DNA of 64,000 bases from Chondrinema litorale (GTDB lineage Bacteria; Bacteroidota; Bacteroidia; Cytophagales; Flammeovirgaceae): the NCBI RefSeq assembly GCF_026250525.1, contig NZ_CP111049.1:203759-267758 (forward strand). Direction: 5' to 3'. Both the position numbers and the translations under genes were made by a program. The notes beneath the pieces were generated by a model. The model saw only the letters and a list, made by a program, of their open reading frames with translations, did no database searches and was not told the origin of the DNA. This document shows positions 17,097 through 25,929 of this stretch, piece after piece (the stretch's first letter is position 1; each line of letters begins with the position of its first letter).

Positions 17097-20000
17097 ATGA
17101 AAATATATATTTTTACCTTATTCATTTTATCCTTTACTACCGCTTTTGCACAAACAGATTTGGAAGTAAACATCTTAAATCCATACGATGGGAAACCCAT
17201 TGCTGATGTAGAAGTATTGATAGAAAATCCACAAATTGGATATACTAACTCATTGACAACCAACAACTTTGGTAAAGTTATTTTTAGAGGATTATCACTT
17301 AATGGTGCTTACAGAATTTACACCAACGAGAACAGTGAATACTTATCAAGCGAAGCCAAAGACATTCAGTTAAAAGCCAATGCACATAGAAGTATCACAC
17401 TAGTTTTACCACCACAAAAAGAACAAACACTAGACGAAGTAGTAATCACCTCTACACCAGCTACCACCATTAACACAGTAAATGCGGAAGTAGCTTCTGA
17501 GATGAGCATTAAGAAAGTTCAAGAATTACCAGTAGAAGGTCGCGACATTACCAGAATGCTTTATAGGTTACCAAATGTAAGCCAGGCAACAGGCTTTTTC
17601 CCTGAGGCGCCGAATGTGAGTATTAATGGTGCCAATGGCTTATTCAACAATTACATGATTGATGGAATGGACAATAACGAGCGCTTTCTTGGTGGACAAA
17701 AATTTGCCATTCCTATCGGCTTTGTAAAAAATGTAACGGTGCTTACCAATAACTATTCGGTTGAATTCGGTAACACAGGAAACGGAGTAATCAACATCAC
17801 CTCTAAATCTGGTTCTAATGACTTTGAAGGCGAAGTTTTCTTTGTAACCAGACCAGGAGAAGTAATAGATGCAGAAACTCCCTATACACTTCGCGATTTA
17901 TCTGGTAATGAAGTAAAACAAGGTTTTCAGCGCTATCAGGCTGGTTTTGGTTTGGGTGGAGCTATCACAAAAGATAAAACTTTTTACTATCTAAACTACG
18001 AGCATACTACAGACTTAAAAGATAATATTTTAAGCTCTCCTGTTTTAGGAATTTATGAAGAAGTTCGTGGAGAAAATACCTTTGATTATTTATCAGCCAA
18101 GTTAGATCACCACTGGTCAAAAAGTTTCAAATCTTCTCTAAGAGCAAACCTTGGTCTGGTTACTTTAGACAGGCAAGCTGGTGGTTTAAGTGGTGGCGTT
18201 ACTTTCCCTTCGGCAGCCAATGGCCAAGACAGAAACTCAATTCTTATTGCCAATCAAAACGTGTTGCTGGGCGATAACTTTGTGTTTGAGAGCAATGTAC
18301 AATATTCACGTTTTCGCTGGAATTATGCAGACCCTTTAAATCCAGACAGTCCAGATGTTACAGTACTTGACCCAACTGGTAGCACCATAGCTGTTTTAGG
18401 CAATCCGGGTTACATTTTCGATTCGCACGAAAACACTTTCCAACTTCAAGAAAAATTGAATGTGTACAAAGGCAAACACACTTTTAAGTTTGGTGCAGAA
18501 TTAATCTCTGCTAACCATTTATTATATGGTGGAGGAAACCCAAACGGAAGTTATACAGTACAGCTCACTCAAAGTGAACTGGATGCTATAAGTGCACAAA
18601 ATCTAGGAGCTAGTTTAGATGTAAATGATATTCCATCTACAGCAACTGTGATAAGTTATGGTGTAGAGTTAAGACCTGCTAGTTATGGTACAAGGCAAAA
18701 TATTTTTAGTTTTTATGCAGAAGATCAGTTTGCTGCTTCACCGAAACTCAATCTAACTTTAGGCTTAAGATACGATTATGACAACCTCTCAAAAGGTGGT
18801 AGTGCAACAGGCGATTATAACAACCTAGCTCCAAGATTCAGCTTTAATTATCAGTTAAGTAGCCGTAGTAGTATTCGAGGTGGTTACGGACTTTTCTATG
18901 ATAAAATCTTGTATAGTGTTTACAGTGATGCATTGCAACAAAACAATACAGGCGATGATTTTAAAGCTGAAATTCAATACTTTATCGATCAAGGTATTTT
19001 GCCAGAAGATACTGATATTGAACGAGTTACTTTTGATGGAAACCTAACTGTGGGAGAAAGCAATAATGCCGGTTTGCCTTTTGGTTACCTAGAAGGGCCA
19101 AGTGCAGAAACTTATGCTAGCCAGAGAAATCTTTTTAGTAATGAAAGAAGAATTCTAAATCCAAACGGTTACGACAATCCTTATACTCATCAGTTTTCTT
19201 TGGGTTACCAATACCAAATAGACGAGCACAAATTGTTTTATGTGGATGTGGTTTACAACAAATCTAAGAACCTGTTTAGAACTAGAAACCTCAATGCGCC
19301 ATCTGCTTGGGATGCTGTGGCTGCTGGAAATACTGCTCGTTGGTCTTCCACTGCTGATAGCACCAGAGCTTTACCGATTTATGGAAACTATGCGATTATA
19401 GATGGAGAACAAAGAAGCGGAGTGGCTAAAAGCGTAGTAATTACAGAGACGGCAGGAACTTCGGAATATATCGCAGCAAGCTTCAATCTTCAAAAAGAAA
19501 GAGGTGATGATAATTTTGCTTACAGAATCATTTATACATTATCTAGGCTAGAAAACGATACGGAAGATATCAACTTTAGAGCGATGGATGCAAACAATTT
19601 CGAAGCAGAATGGGGACCATCCATCAACGATCGTACACACATCATCAACACCATTTTCAATTATTATCCATTTAAAAACTTTACTGCAACAGTGGCAATG
19701 TTACTACAAAGTGGCCAGCCAATTAACCGCGTTCCCGATGGAAGTTTATACTACATTATAGATAGCAATGGCAATTTAATTGGCGGCACAACCAATGATT
19801 TAAATGGTGATGGAAGTGCATTTGGTGATGCCTATGTAGGTAATAGCGATCGCTATCCGGGAGAATCTAGAAACAGCGATAGATTGCCTTGGTCGAATAC
19901 ATTCGATTTGGGTATACAATACCAGATTCCTTTAGGTGTGCAGAATTCTAAATTAGAGTTAAGAGCTGATGTATTCAATTTGTTTAATACAGTAAACTTG

Positions 20001-20129
20001 AGTGGATACAGCAACAATGCGACACAAAGCAATCAAATTCAAACTGGATCAACAGCAAGTGGAGTAATTGTAAGAAAAAATGCTGCTCCACCACGCCAAA
20101 TCCAGTTTTCTGCAAGATATTTATTCTAA
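17097..20129 (+). CDS. TonB-dependent receptor (CarboxypepD-reg + plug + barrel), first gene of the ABC/radical SAM cluster
   Basis: A 1010-residue outer membrane receptor. Signal peptide ends at TAFAQ (about 19); residues 20-110 are a carboxypeptidase-regulatory-like domain. The plug domain follows (VEGRDITRMLYRLPNVSQ, VSINGANGLFNNYMIDGMDN, VTVLTNNYSVEFGNTGNGVI, NITSKSGSNDF) and a large barrel ends in LRADVFNLFNTVNLSGY and RQIQFSARYLF. The plug phrases match Oar-like/TonB receptors that bind a specific ligand rather than SusC. Only 18 bases separate it from the binding-protein gene, and all downstream genes overlap or nearly touch, so it most likely brings the ABC substrate across the outer membrane. 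The ligand is unknown. Confidence 0.92.
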   Translation: MKIYIFTLFILSFTTAFAQTDLEVNILNPYDGKPIADVEVLIENPQIGYTNSLTTNNFGKVIFRGLSLNGAYRIYTNENSEYLSSEAKDIQLKANAHRSITLVLPPQKEQTLDEVVITSTPATTINTVNAEVASEMSIKKVQELPVEGRDITRMLYRLPNVSQATGFFPEAPNVSINGANGLFNNYMIDGMDNNERFLGGQKFAIPIGFVKNVTVLTNNYSVEFGNTGNGVINITSKSGSNDFEGEVFFVTRPGEVIDAETPYTLRDLSGNEVKQGFQRYQAGFGLGGAITKDKTFYYLNYEHTTDLKDNILSSPVLGIYEEVRGENTFDYLSAKLDHHWSKSFKSSLRANLGLVTLDRQAGGLSGGVTFPSAANGQDRNSILIANQNVLLGDNFVFESNVQYSRFRWNYADPLNPDSPDVTVLDPTGSTIAVLGNPGYIFDSHENTFQLQEKLNVYKGKHTFKFGAELISANHLLYGGGNPNGSYTVQLTQSELDAISAQNLGASLDVNDIPSTATVISYGVELRPASYGTRQNIFSFYAEDQFAASPKLNLTLGLRYDYDNLSKGGSATGDYNNLAPRFSFNYQLSSRSSIRGGYGLFYDKILYSVYSDALQQNNTGDDFKAEIQYFIDQGILPEDTDIERVTFDGNLTVGESNNAGLPFGYLEGPSAETYASQRNLFSNERRILNPNGYDNPYTHQFSLGYQYQIDEHKLFYVDVVYNKSKNLFRTRNLNAPSAWDAVAAGNTARWSSTADSTRALPIYGNYAIIDGEQRSGVAKSVVITETAGTSEYIAASFNLQKERGDDNFAYRIIYTLSRLENDTEDINFRAMDANNFEAEWGPSINDRTHIINTIFNYYPFKNFTATVAMLLQSGQPINRVPDGSLYYIIDSNGNLIGGTTNDLNGDGSAFGDAYVGNSDRYPGESRNSDRLPWSNTFDLGIQYQIPLGVQNSKLELRADVFNLFNTVNLSGYSNNATQSNQIQTGSTASGVIVRKNAAPPRQIQFSARYLF

Positions 20130-20147
20130 ACTACGACATACTAAATA

Positions 20148-21365
20148 ATGACTTTCAAAAAATCTATATACTTCTTACTCACAACATTCACCTTGTTTGC
20201 TTGCTCTTCTAACAACAAAAAGGAAGAGCCAGAAACAGCCAATACTTGGGAAGAAGTTTTACAAGATGCAAAAGGAAAAACGGTCACTTTTATGATGTGG
20301 CAAGGTGATCCTTTAATCAACAAATACATACAAGGTTATGTAGTGCCTGAAGTGAAACATCAATATGATATAACACTAAATGTAATTGGTGGGCAAGGCA
20401 ACGATATTGTAAATACTTTGATGACTGAAATACAAGCAGGTAATGAAACCAGCGAAGTAGATATGATGTGGATAAATGGAGAAACTTTTTACCAACTCCG
20501 CCAGATAGATGCTTTGTATGGCCCTTTCACTGAAAAGCTACCCAACAATCAATATATCGATTGGAATAATCCATTTATCAGTATCGATTTTCAGCAGCAA
20601 GTGGCCGGCTACGAATGCCCATGGGGCAATGTCCAAATGGCTTTCATCTATAATTCAGACAAGGTAGAAAATCCACCACTCACAATGGAAGCATTAGAAG
20701 AATGGGTAAAAGCCAACCCTGGAAAATTTACGATTGGCAACGACTTTACAGGAATGACTTTGCTGAAGTCTTGGCTCATTCACTTGGCAGGAGGCGCAAG
20801 TTCTTTAGATGGAAAGTTCGATCAACAAAAATACGAACAGCTTAGCAAAAAGCTTTGGGATTACATCAACCGAATAAAACCTTATTTCTGGAATGAGGGA
20901 AAAACTTTTCCTGCTTCTGTAGCCCAAATGCATCAACTATTTGCCAGTGGAGAGCTTTGGTTTACCATGAGCAACAACGATAGCGAAGTGGATAATAAAA
21001 TTCAGCAGCAAGTTTTTGCTGAAACAAGTCGCGCTTATGTGCCAGAAACAGGCTCTATCCAAAACTCACATTATCTCGGCATTGTAAAACATGCTGGGAA
21101 TAAAAATGCAGCGATGGTGGTTTGCAACTTTTTAATTTCTCCAGAAGCGCAAGCTAAGAAAATGCAACCGCAAGTTTGGGGAGATGGCACAGTGCTTTCG
21201 ATTGATAAACTTCCAGAAGAATGGCAAAAGAAGTTTAATGAAATTCCGGGTAGAGAGAATTCTCCACCAAGAGTAGATATTCAGCCTTTGGCTTTAAAAG
21301 AACCCGCACCAGAATACATGATGAAGCTTTTTGAAGATTTTAGAAAAGAAGTAATCAATCAGTAA
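20148..21365 (+). CDS. YnjB-like ABC transporter substrate-binding lipoprotein
   Basis: A 405-residue lipoprotein with SPII site LFAC (Cys19), anchored to the inner membrane. The mature part fits the YnjB branch of periplasmic binding proteins related to thiamine, spermidine and iron binders: TVTFMMWQGDPLINKYIQGY, GGQGNDIVNTLMTE, DMMWINGETFYQLRQ, YECPWGNVQMAFIYNSDKV and the late QVWGDGTVLSIDKLP. YnjB transporters have no proven substrate in E. coli. It follows the TonB receptor by 18 bases and precedes the first permease by 1 base, so it is in the same transcript. Its specificity determines what the cluster imports and cannot be read directly. Confidence 0.88.
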   Translation: MTFKKSIYFLLTTFTLFACSSNNKKEEPETANTWEEVLQDAKGKTVTFMMWQGDPLINKYIQGYVVPEVKHQYDITLNVIGGQGNDIVNTLMTEIQAGNETSEVDMMWINGETFYQLRQIDALYGPFTEKLPNNQYIDWNNPFISIDFQQQVAGYECPWGNVQMAFIYNSDKVENPPLTMEALEEWVKANPGKFTIGNDFTGMTLLKSWLIHLAGGASSLDGKFDQQKYEQLSKKLWDYINRIKPYFWNEGKTFPASVAQMHQLFASGELWFTMSNNDSEVDNKIQQQVFAETSRAYVPETGSIQNSHYLGIVKHAGNKNAAMVVCNFLISPEAQAKKMQPQVWGDGTVLSIDKLPEEWQKKFNEIPGRENSPPRVDIQPLALKEPAPEYMMKLFEDFRKEVINQ

Positions 21366-21366
21366 G

Positions 21367-22212
21367 ATGAAAAGAAAGATCGTTATTGCCATTTTTATAC
21401 TCATCACAACAACTCCTTTGCTGTTCGGCTTTGGCTATTCACTATTGTATAGCTTCGGCTTAACTGGCATATTGAGCAAAGGATTTACTATAGAACACTG
21501 GCAAATGCTTTTCACAGAAAGTGATGGTATAAGTAGCTTATTTTATACGATCTTTCTCACCATTATTTCTCTGATTTTAATTCTTTTGCCTGCATTGGTT
21601 TTAGCATGGTGGCAAACAAATTCCGCACAAGTAAAATGGCTCAAAGCTATGTTGTTTCTGCCTTTATGTTTTCCACCTTTAGTGGCTGCATTTGCCATGT
21701 ATCATTTATTGAGTCCGACAGGAATTTATTCTAGAGTTTTTTACCAATTAGGTTTGATTGAACAACTAGAAGATTTCCCCAGACTGGTGAATGATTTTGC
21801 TTCTATTGGAATTTTGGCAGCGCATGTGTTTATGGTGTTTCCTTTATTTACCTTACTCTTTATCAATCAAGTAAAAAAAGAGAGGCTAGATGAATTAATG
21901 GCAACTTCTCTCACATTAGGAGCTTCCGGCTTTTACTTTTTCCGAAAAGTATTTGCCCCAGTAATCTTGATGAGATCAAGCCCATTAATCGTATTGTATG
22001 GCATTTTTTTGATGGGGACTTACGAAGTTCCTTTGCTGCTAGGAAGATCATCGCCAAGAGTGGTAACTGTATTTATAACCGAGAAAATTAAAGGTTTTAG
22101 TTTGCAAGATATTCCACAAGGGCATGCGATGGCAGTTGTTTACACTTTACTCGTAATCACAATCACTACTTTCTTTCTAAGCATAAACCGAAAAACTATT
22201 TCAGGCTCATGA
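21367..22212 (+). CDS. ABC transporter permease (YnjC-like, first half)
   Basis: A 281-residue inner membrane permease of the BPD_transp_1 family with about six membrane segments. The EAA-like cytoplasmic loop is ELMATSLTLGASGFYFFRKV followed by FAPVILMRSS (about 178-206), the site that docks on the ATPase. E. coli YnjC is one 500-residue chain; here the two halves are separate genes. The start ATG lies one base after the stop of the binding protein, and its TGA overlaps the next ATG (ATGA), showing tight translational coupling. Confidence 0.9.
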   Translation: MKRKIVIAIFILITTTPLLFGFGYSLLYSFGLTGILSKGFTIEHWQMLFTESDGISSLFYTIFLTIISLILILLPALVLAWWQTNSAQVKWLKAMLFLPLCFPPLVAAFAMYHLLSPTGIYSRVFYQLGLIEQLEDFPRLVNDFASIGILAAHVFMVFPLFTLLFINQVKKERLDELMATSLTLGASGFYFFRKVFAPVILMRSSPLIVLYGIFLMGTYEVPLLLGRSSPRVVTVFITEKIKGFSLQDIPQGHAMAVVYTLLVITITTFFLSINRKTISGS

Positions 22213-22973
22213 AAAGAATCGCATACATAATAGTGATTGTCTCTTTGCTGATGCCTTTGGTAACCATCATCAGCTTGTCTGTTACGGTGCAATGGCAATA
22301 TCCACAACTTTGGGATGCTCATTTCAGCCTTAAAAACTGGTTGGAAGCTTTCACAAACAATGATGTGCTTTCTGGCTTGATGCTTTCTCTTGTAATAGCC
22401 GTTTTAATTGCCTCTATAGCTACTAGTTTTGGTTTTATAGTTTCTGGTTTCATTACTGAAAATAAGAAAACTGAGCAATTGCTACAGCTTGCTTACTATC
22501 CATACTTAATTGCTCCGGTGGTTTTTGGTGCCATGTTGCAGTTTTATTTCGCATGGCTAAAATTAACAGGTATGCTCACAGGAGTAATTCTGGCACAAAT
22601 GATTTTTATATTGCCATATAGCGTGCTATTCCTTGCTACATTCTGGAACAACCGAATTAGGCAAACTGCTTTTCAGGCAAGTTCTTTAGGAGCTTCCAAT
22701 TGGCATGTGTATCGAACGGTGTTAATACCCATGGCAAGACCTTGGCTTTTCATCTGCTTTGCACAATGCTTTCTTATTTCGTGGTTCGAATATGGAATTA
22801 CACAAGTAACCGGCATCGGAAAAGTGAAAACTTTAACTATTCTCACCATGCAATTTGTAAAAGAAGCGAATCCACATTTGGCGGGAGTTGTGGCTTGTCT
22901 GCTTGTGTTTCCGCCACTTTTGTTGTTGGCTTTTAATCAAAGGGTATTTTTAAAACAAAGTAATTTTTCGTGA
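22209..22973 (+). CDS. ABC transporter permease (YnjC-like, second half)
   Basis: A 254-residue inner membrane permease, about six membrane segments, with the EAA-like loop QASSLGASNWHVYRTVLIPM (about 156-175). It pairs with the preceding permease to form the heterodimeric channel for the YnjB-like binding protein. Its ATG overlaps the previous stop by 4 bases, and its TGA overlaps the GTG start of the ATPase gene (GTGA at 22970-22973). Confidence 0.9.
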   Translation: MKRIAYIIVIVSLLMPLVTIISLSVTVQWQYPQLWDAHFSLKNWLEAFTNNDVLSGLMLSLVIAVLIASIATSFGFIVSGFITENKKTEQLLQLAYYPYLIAPVVFGAMLQFYFAWLKLTGMLTGVILAQMIFILPYSVLFLATFWNNRIRQTAFQASSLGASNWHVYRTVLIPMARPWLFICFAQCFLISWFEYGITQVTGIGKVKTLTILTMQFVKEANPHLAGVVACLLVFPPLLLLAFNQRVFLKQSNFS

Positions 22974-23707
22974 TACAGGTAGATAAAATATCGAAAGCAT
23001 ATGCTAACGAGTCAGTTTTAAAGCAAGTGAGCTTTTCGTTAGAGGCGAATCAAACTTTGAGTGTTTTGGGTAAATCTGGTTGCGGAAAAACTACTTTGTT
23101 AAAGATTCTGGCCGGATTAGAAAAAGCAGATAGCGGCTGTTTCTTGGTGAACGATTATAATATAATAGGTCTGCCTCCACAACAAAGAGAAGTCGTTTAT
23201 CTGAGCCAAGAAGCTTTGCTTTTCCCACATATGGATGTGTTTGAAAACATTGCTTATGGATTGAAAGTACGCAAACTCGATAAAGCTTCAATCAATTCTA
23301 AAACCGAAGAAATGATTTTGCAATTGGGTTTGCAAGCACATAAAAATAAAATGCCACATCAACTTTCTGGTGGACAAAAACAGCGAGTAGCATTTGGTAG
23401 GGCTTTAATTATTAACCCGAAAATAATGTTGCTCGATGAACCCTTTAGCAGTCTTGATGTTCAGACAAGAGAAGATATGCAAAACTTGTTTATCCAACTG
23501 AGAGCAAAATATAATATCACCGCCCTTTTTGTGACTCACGATTTGAAAGAAGCTTTAAAAATGGGAAATCAAATCGCCCGAATGGAAAAAGGTGCACTTA
23601 AACTCTATGAATCTGTAAGCGAATTTGTGCAAAGTCCCGATTCAGGAGTGGAAAAAGAAATTGAATTTTGGAAAAATCTTATCGACCATCAATATGAAAA
23701 AAAATAA
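22970..23707 (+). CDS. ABC transporter ATP-binding protein (YnjD-like)
   Basis: A 245-residue ATPase. Walker A is LGKSGCGKTT (33-42), the Q-loop YLSQEALLFPHMD (about 82-94), the ABC signature LSGGQKQR (about 133-140) and Walker B IMLLDEPFSSLD (about 154-165), with switch histidine in FVTHDLKEA. These are the features of spermidine/thiamine/iron-type importers. It starts at GTG, coupled to the permease stop. The 3' end overlaps the start of the radical SAM gene by 14 bases, an unusual link between a transporter ATPase and an enzyme. Confidence 0.93.
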   Translation: MIQVDKISKAYANESVLKQVSFSLEANQTLSVLGKSGCGKTTLLKILAGLEKADSGCFLVNDYNIIGLPPQQREVVYLSQEALLFPHMDVFENIAYGLKVRKLDKASINSKTEEMILQLGLQAHKNKMPHQLSGGQKQRVAFGRALIINPKIMLLDEPFSSLDVQTREDMQNLFIQLRAKYNITALFVTHDLKEALKMGNQIARMEKGALKLYESVSEFVQSPDSGVEKEIEFWKNLIDHQYEKK

Positions 23708-24641
23708 AGACTATAACCACGTTGAATCGCTCTACTGGGTGTTTACTCAGCTTTGCAACGATCAATGCGACCATTGCTATAACCTATCTGGGCCACAAGG
23801 CAAACGTATTACTGAAGAAGAATGTCTGGCGATTATTAATAACCTTCCAGACAAGGTGGATAGGCTTATTCTCTCTGGTGGTGAGCCACTTGCTGAGAAG
23901 AAAAAGCTTTATCTCATTCTAGATAAACTCAAAGAAAAATACGGAAATAATACGCAGTTAATGCTGCAAACCAATGGCGATTTACTCACCGAAGAAATTC
24001 TAGATACATTGATTGAAAAAGGAATCACTCGCTTTGATATTGCCAGTATAGATCGCTACCACAAAGCTGCTGGTGGTCGTTTAATACAATTGGCAGATTT
24101 GTTTGAGTCTCGTGGTGTAAATGGCGACGAAAAAGACCCACTGGTTAAAAAAGAGAACTATTTGCATAATTTCCCTTTGAGTTGGGGTTATTGGGGAGCT
24201 ACAGAAGATATGTGGCTCGGTGGTAATTGGGCACGTGGCAGAGCTTTGCAAAAAAACATCTGGAAGAAAGATCCCGACCATAATTTTTGTGCGATTCTAT
24301 CTGGAGCCATTGGTTTTTTAAATGGTGGAGATCAAATTCCTCAAGAGATTTCTATACAACTTTGGCAAATAAATCCTTGTTGCCCGGGTACCAAAGAACC
24401 ATTGGGTGATGCTAGAATACAAAAAGTAGCTGAGATTTTGGAAAAGGTTTCTGATAACCCAGTTTTTGAAATGTTGGACAAAGGCAATCCATATAAAATG
24501 GGCGAATCTGTGGGAGTTAGCGAAGCACATGCACGCAAAAGATGTGGTGAGCTAAAAAATGTATGCCTTTGGTGTGATGAATTTTTTGAGAAGCATTATG
24601 ATATTCAAAAATTGAAACCTAAAAATGTTCCTACAACTTAA
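23694..24641 (+). CDS. Radical SAM enzyme with extra C-terminal cysteines, coupled to the ABC importer
   Basis: A 315-residue protein; the ATG at 23694 is chosen because the family core begins just after it, although the frame is open further upstream inside the ATPase gene. The cluster motif CNDQCDHC (CxxxCxxC, Cys21, 25, 28) and SGGEPL (61-66) define the radical SAM domain; LQTNGDLLTEE and FDIASIDRYHKA continue the barrel. A WARGRA segment (179-184) and further cysteines at 199, 229, 230, 284, 291 and 294 suggest a SPASM/twitch-like region binding one or two extra clusters. Substrate unknown. The 14-base overlap with the ATPase gene implies co-translation, so it probably acts on, or with, the imported compound. 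It is not an ArsS-type protein by motif. Confidence 0.88.
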   Translation: MKKNKDYNHVESLYWVFTQLCNDQCDHCYNLSGPQGKRITEEECLAIINNLPDKVDRLILSGGEPLAEKKKLYLILDKLKEKYGNNTQLMLQTNGDLLTEEILDTLIEKGITRFDIASIDRYHKAAGGRLIQLADLFESRGVNGDEKDPLVKKENYLHNFPLSWGYWGATEDMWLGGNWARGRALQKNIWKKDPDHNFCAILSGAIGFLNGGDQIPQEISIQLWQINPCCPGTKEPLGDARIQKVAEILEKVSDNPVFEMLDKGNPYKMGESVGVSEAHARKRCGELKNVCLWCDEFFEKHYDIQKLKPKNVPTT

Positions 24642-24668
24642 TTCAATTCAGACACAATTATTAGAAAA

Positions 24669-25052
24669 ATGGCTAAAGAACTGATCTTTGTTTACAATGC
24701 TGATTCTGGCAAATGGAATGGCTACATGGATATTATGCACAAGATATTTTCACCAAAAACTTATCCTTGCAGTTTGTGTGCTATTACGCATGGCACATTT
24801 TCGATTAGAGAAAGTTGGAAAGAGTTTATCGATAATTCACCAGTTACCATGCACTTTCTCCACCGAGATGAGTGGGAAGAGCAATACAAAAGAAAAGGTG
24901 AGCAATTGCCCGCTGTTTTTATAAAAGAAGGTGAGGCTATTTCAACTTGGTTAGATGCCCCTACCCTAAATTCTTACTCCTTAGAAGACTTACAAAATCA
25001 CATCAAAAACAATTTACCAGAACTAGTTGAGGAGAAAGAGAAGAGTGAGTGA
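24669..25052 (+). CDS. Conserved small protein with YPCSLC motif, last gene of the cluster
   Basis: A 127-residue cytoplasmic protein. It begins ELIFVYNADSGKWNGYMDIM and carries TYPCSLCAITHGTFSIRESW, a CxxC pair at Cys34 and Cys37. I recall a widespread uncharacterised family with the same opening 'VYNAD', the same CSLC box and a later H-R-D-E segment (LHRDEWEEQY here), sometimes mislabelled GTPase although no P-loop is present. The size and the CxxC suggest a thioredoxin-like or metal/Fe-S-handling role, but that is inference. It lies 27 bases after the radical SAM gene, in the same direction, and is probably its accessory. Confidence 0.7.
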   Translation: MAKELIFVYNADSGKWNGYMDIMHKIFSPKTYPCSLCAITHGTFSIRESWKEFIDNSPVTMHFLHRDEWEEQYKRKGEQLPAVFIKEGEAISTWLDAPTLNSYSLEDLQNHIKNNLPELVEEKEKSE

Positions 25053-25066
25053 TTTTACTCCTTCTC
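25038..25066. terminator. Hairpin over the convergent stop codons
   Basis: GAGAAGAGTGA (25038-25048) can pair with TTACT plus CTTCTC (25055-25066) with one bulged C and a GU pair. It covers the tail-to-tail stops of the neighbouring genes and could end both transcripts, but no T run follows. Confidence 0.35.
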
Positions 25067-25540
25067 TTCCACAGATTCTAACATTCTTAAACCAGATTCG
25101 GCCAGAACACTTCCAGGAAATTCTTGTAGAGTTCTTTCGTAATAAGCTTTTGCTTGTTGCCCATTTCCGATTTGGGAATAGCAATAAGCGATGTTGTTAA
25201 GTGCCATTTCTCTGTAACTCATTTTACCTGAACTCAACATGGTTATAACTCGATATTTATCAATCCATTCGTTGCGGGTAAAGAAATCGTAACTGTTTTC
25301 AAAATGTGGAATAGCCTCTGCAAAATTGCCTTTTTTAACTTGCTTCATTCCTTTTCTATGATCTTTGGGAATAAGATTTCTTAAAAAAAAGAAAATGATA
25401 AAATAAACTACTAAGCCGTAAATAGTGCCTTGTTCTTCATCAATTAACCGTCCTAAAAAGAAAAGTAGAGAGATAAAAAGTATTTGAGGTATAATAGAAA
25501 GCCAAGCTGGTAATTTTACGATTGGTGCTTTTGAAGCCAT
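25055..25540 (-). CDS. Small membrane protein with TPR-like tail
   Basis: A 161-residue protein with two adjacent membrane segments (about 12-30 and 39-54), followed by a cytoplasmic or periplasmic helical part. Residues 67-155 hold two to three TPR-like helix pairs: GNFAEAIPHFENSYDFF and MALNNIAYCYSQIGNGQQAKAYYERTL. Such small TPR membrane proteins usually act as scaffolds; no specific role is known. Its stop lies two bases from the convergent stop of the CSLC protein gene. Confidence 0.7.
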   Translation of the reverse strand: MASKAPIVKLPAWLSIIPQILFISLLFFLGRLIDEEQGTIYGLVVYFIIFFFLRNLIPKDHRKGMKQVKKGNFAEAIPHFENSYDFFTRNEWIDKYRVITMLSSGKMSYREMALNNIAYCYSQIGNGQQAKAYYERTLQEFPGSVLAESGLRMLESVEEKE

Positions 25541-25596
25541 TTAATATCATTCATTTGAGGTTGAAAAAGCTCAAAGTTAGATAAATATTTTAAAGG

Positions 25597-25803
25597 TTAA
25601 TTTTTATTCCTAAGAACAACATCAATCAACTTATTTAGAAACCTGTTAGAAAGTTTGCTTGAGTTCCAATATCCAGCAAATACAGATATTAATGTAGATA
25701 GAAACAAGGCCTTACCCCAAGAATTTCCCAATACAAACACATTTAGACTTGTAAACATAACCAGATGACCGATAAAATATATAGTAAAAGCTTTCCAATT
25801 CAT
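25597..25803 (-). CDS. Small two-TM membrane protein, function unknown
   Basis: A 68-residue protein with two hydrophobic segments (about 5-25 and 29-46) and a basic C-terminal tail (KLIDVVLRNKN). No recognised family. It is transcribed in the same direction as the TPR membrane protein, 56 bases upstream of it, and may share a transcript. Its length, hydrophobic pattern and ATG support a real gene, but with moderate certainty. Confidence 0.5.
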   Translation of the reverse strand: MNWKAFTIYFIGHLVMFTSLNVFVLGNSWGKALFLSTLISVFAGYWNSSKLSNRFLNKLIDVVLRNKN

Positions 25804-25929
25804 TTTAAATGGTTTTAGGAGGTTTGAATATACCCAATTTTAGTAAATTCATCCTTTCTTAACTAAAGTCAATGCATCTCATATTCTAGACTTATACTTT
25901 TACATCATCAATTTACTCAAACAACTCGA

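Noticed and set aside
23625..23693. Earlier ATG for the radical SAM gene
   Set aside because: It would add 23 residues coded inside the ATPase gene with no family character; 23694 fits the overlap and the conserved core.
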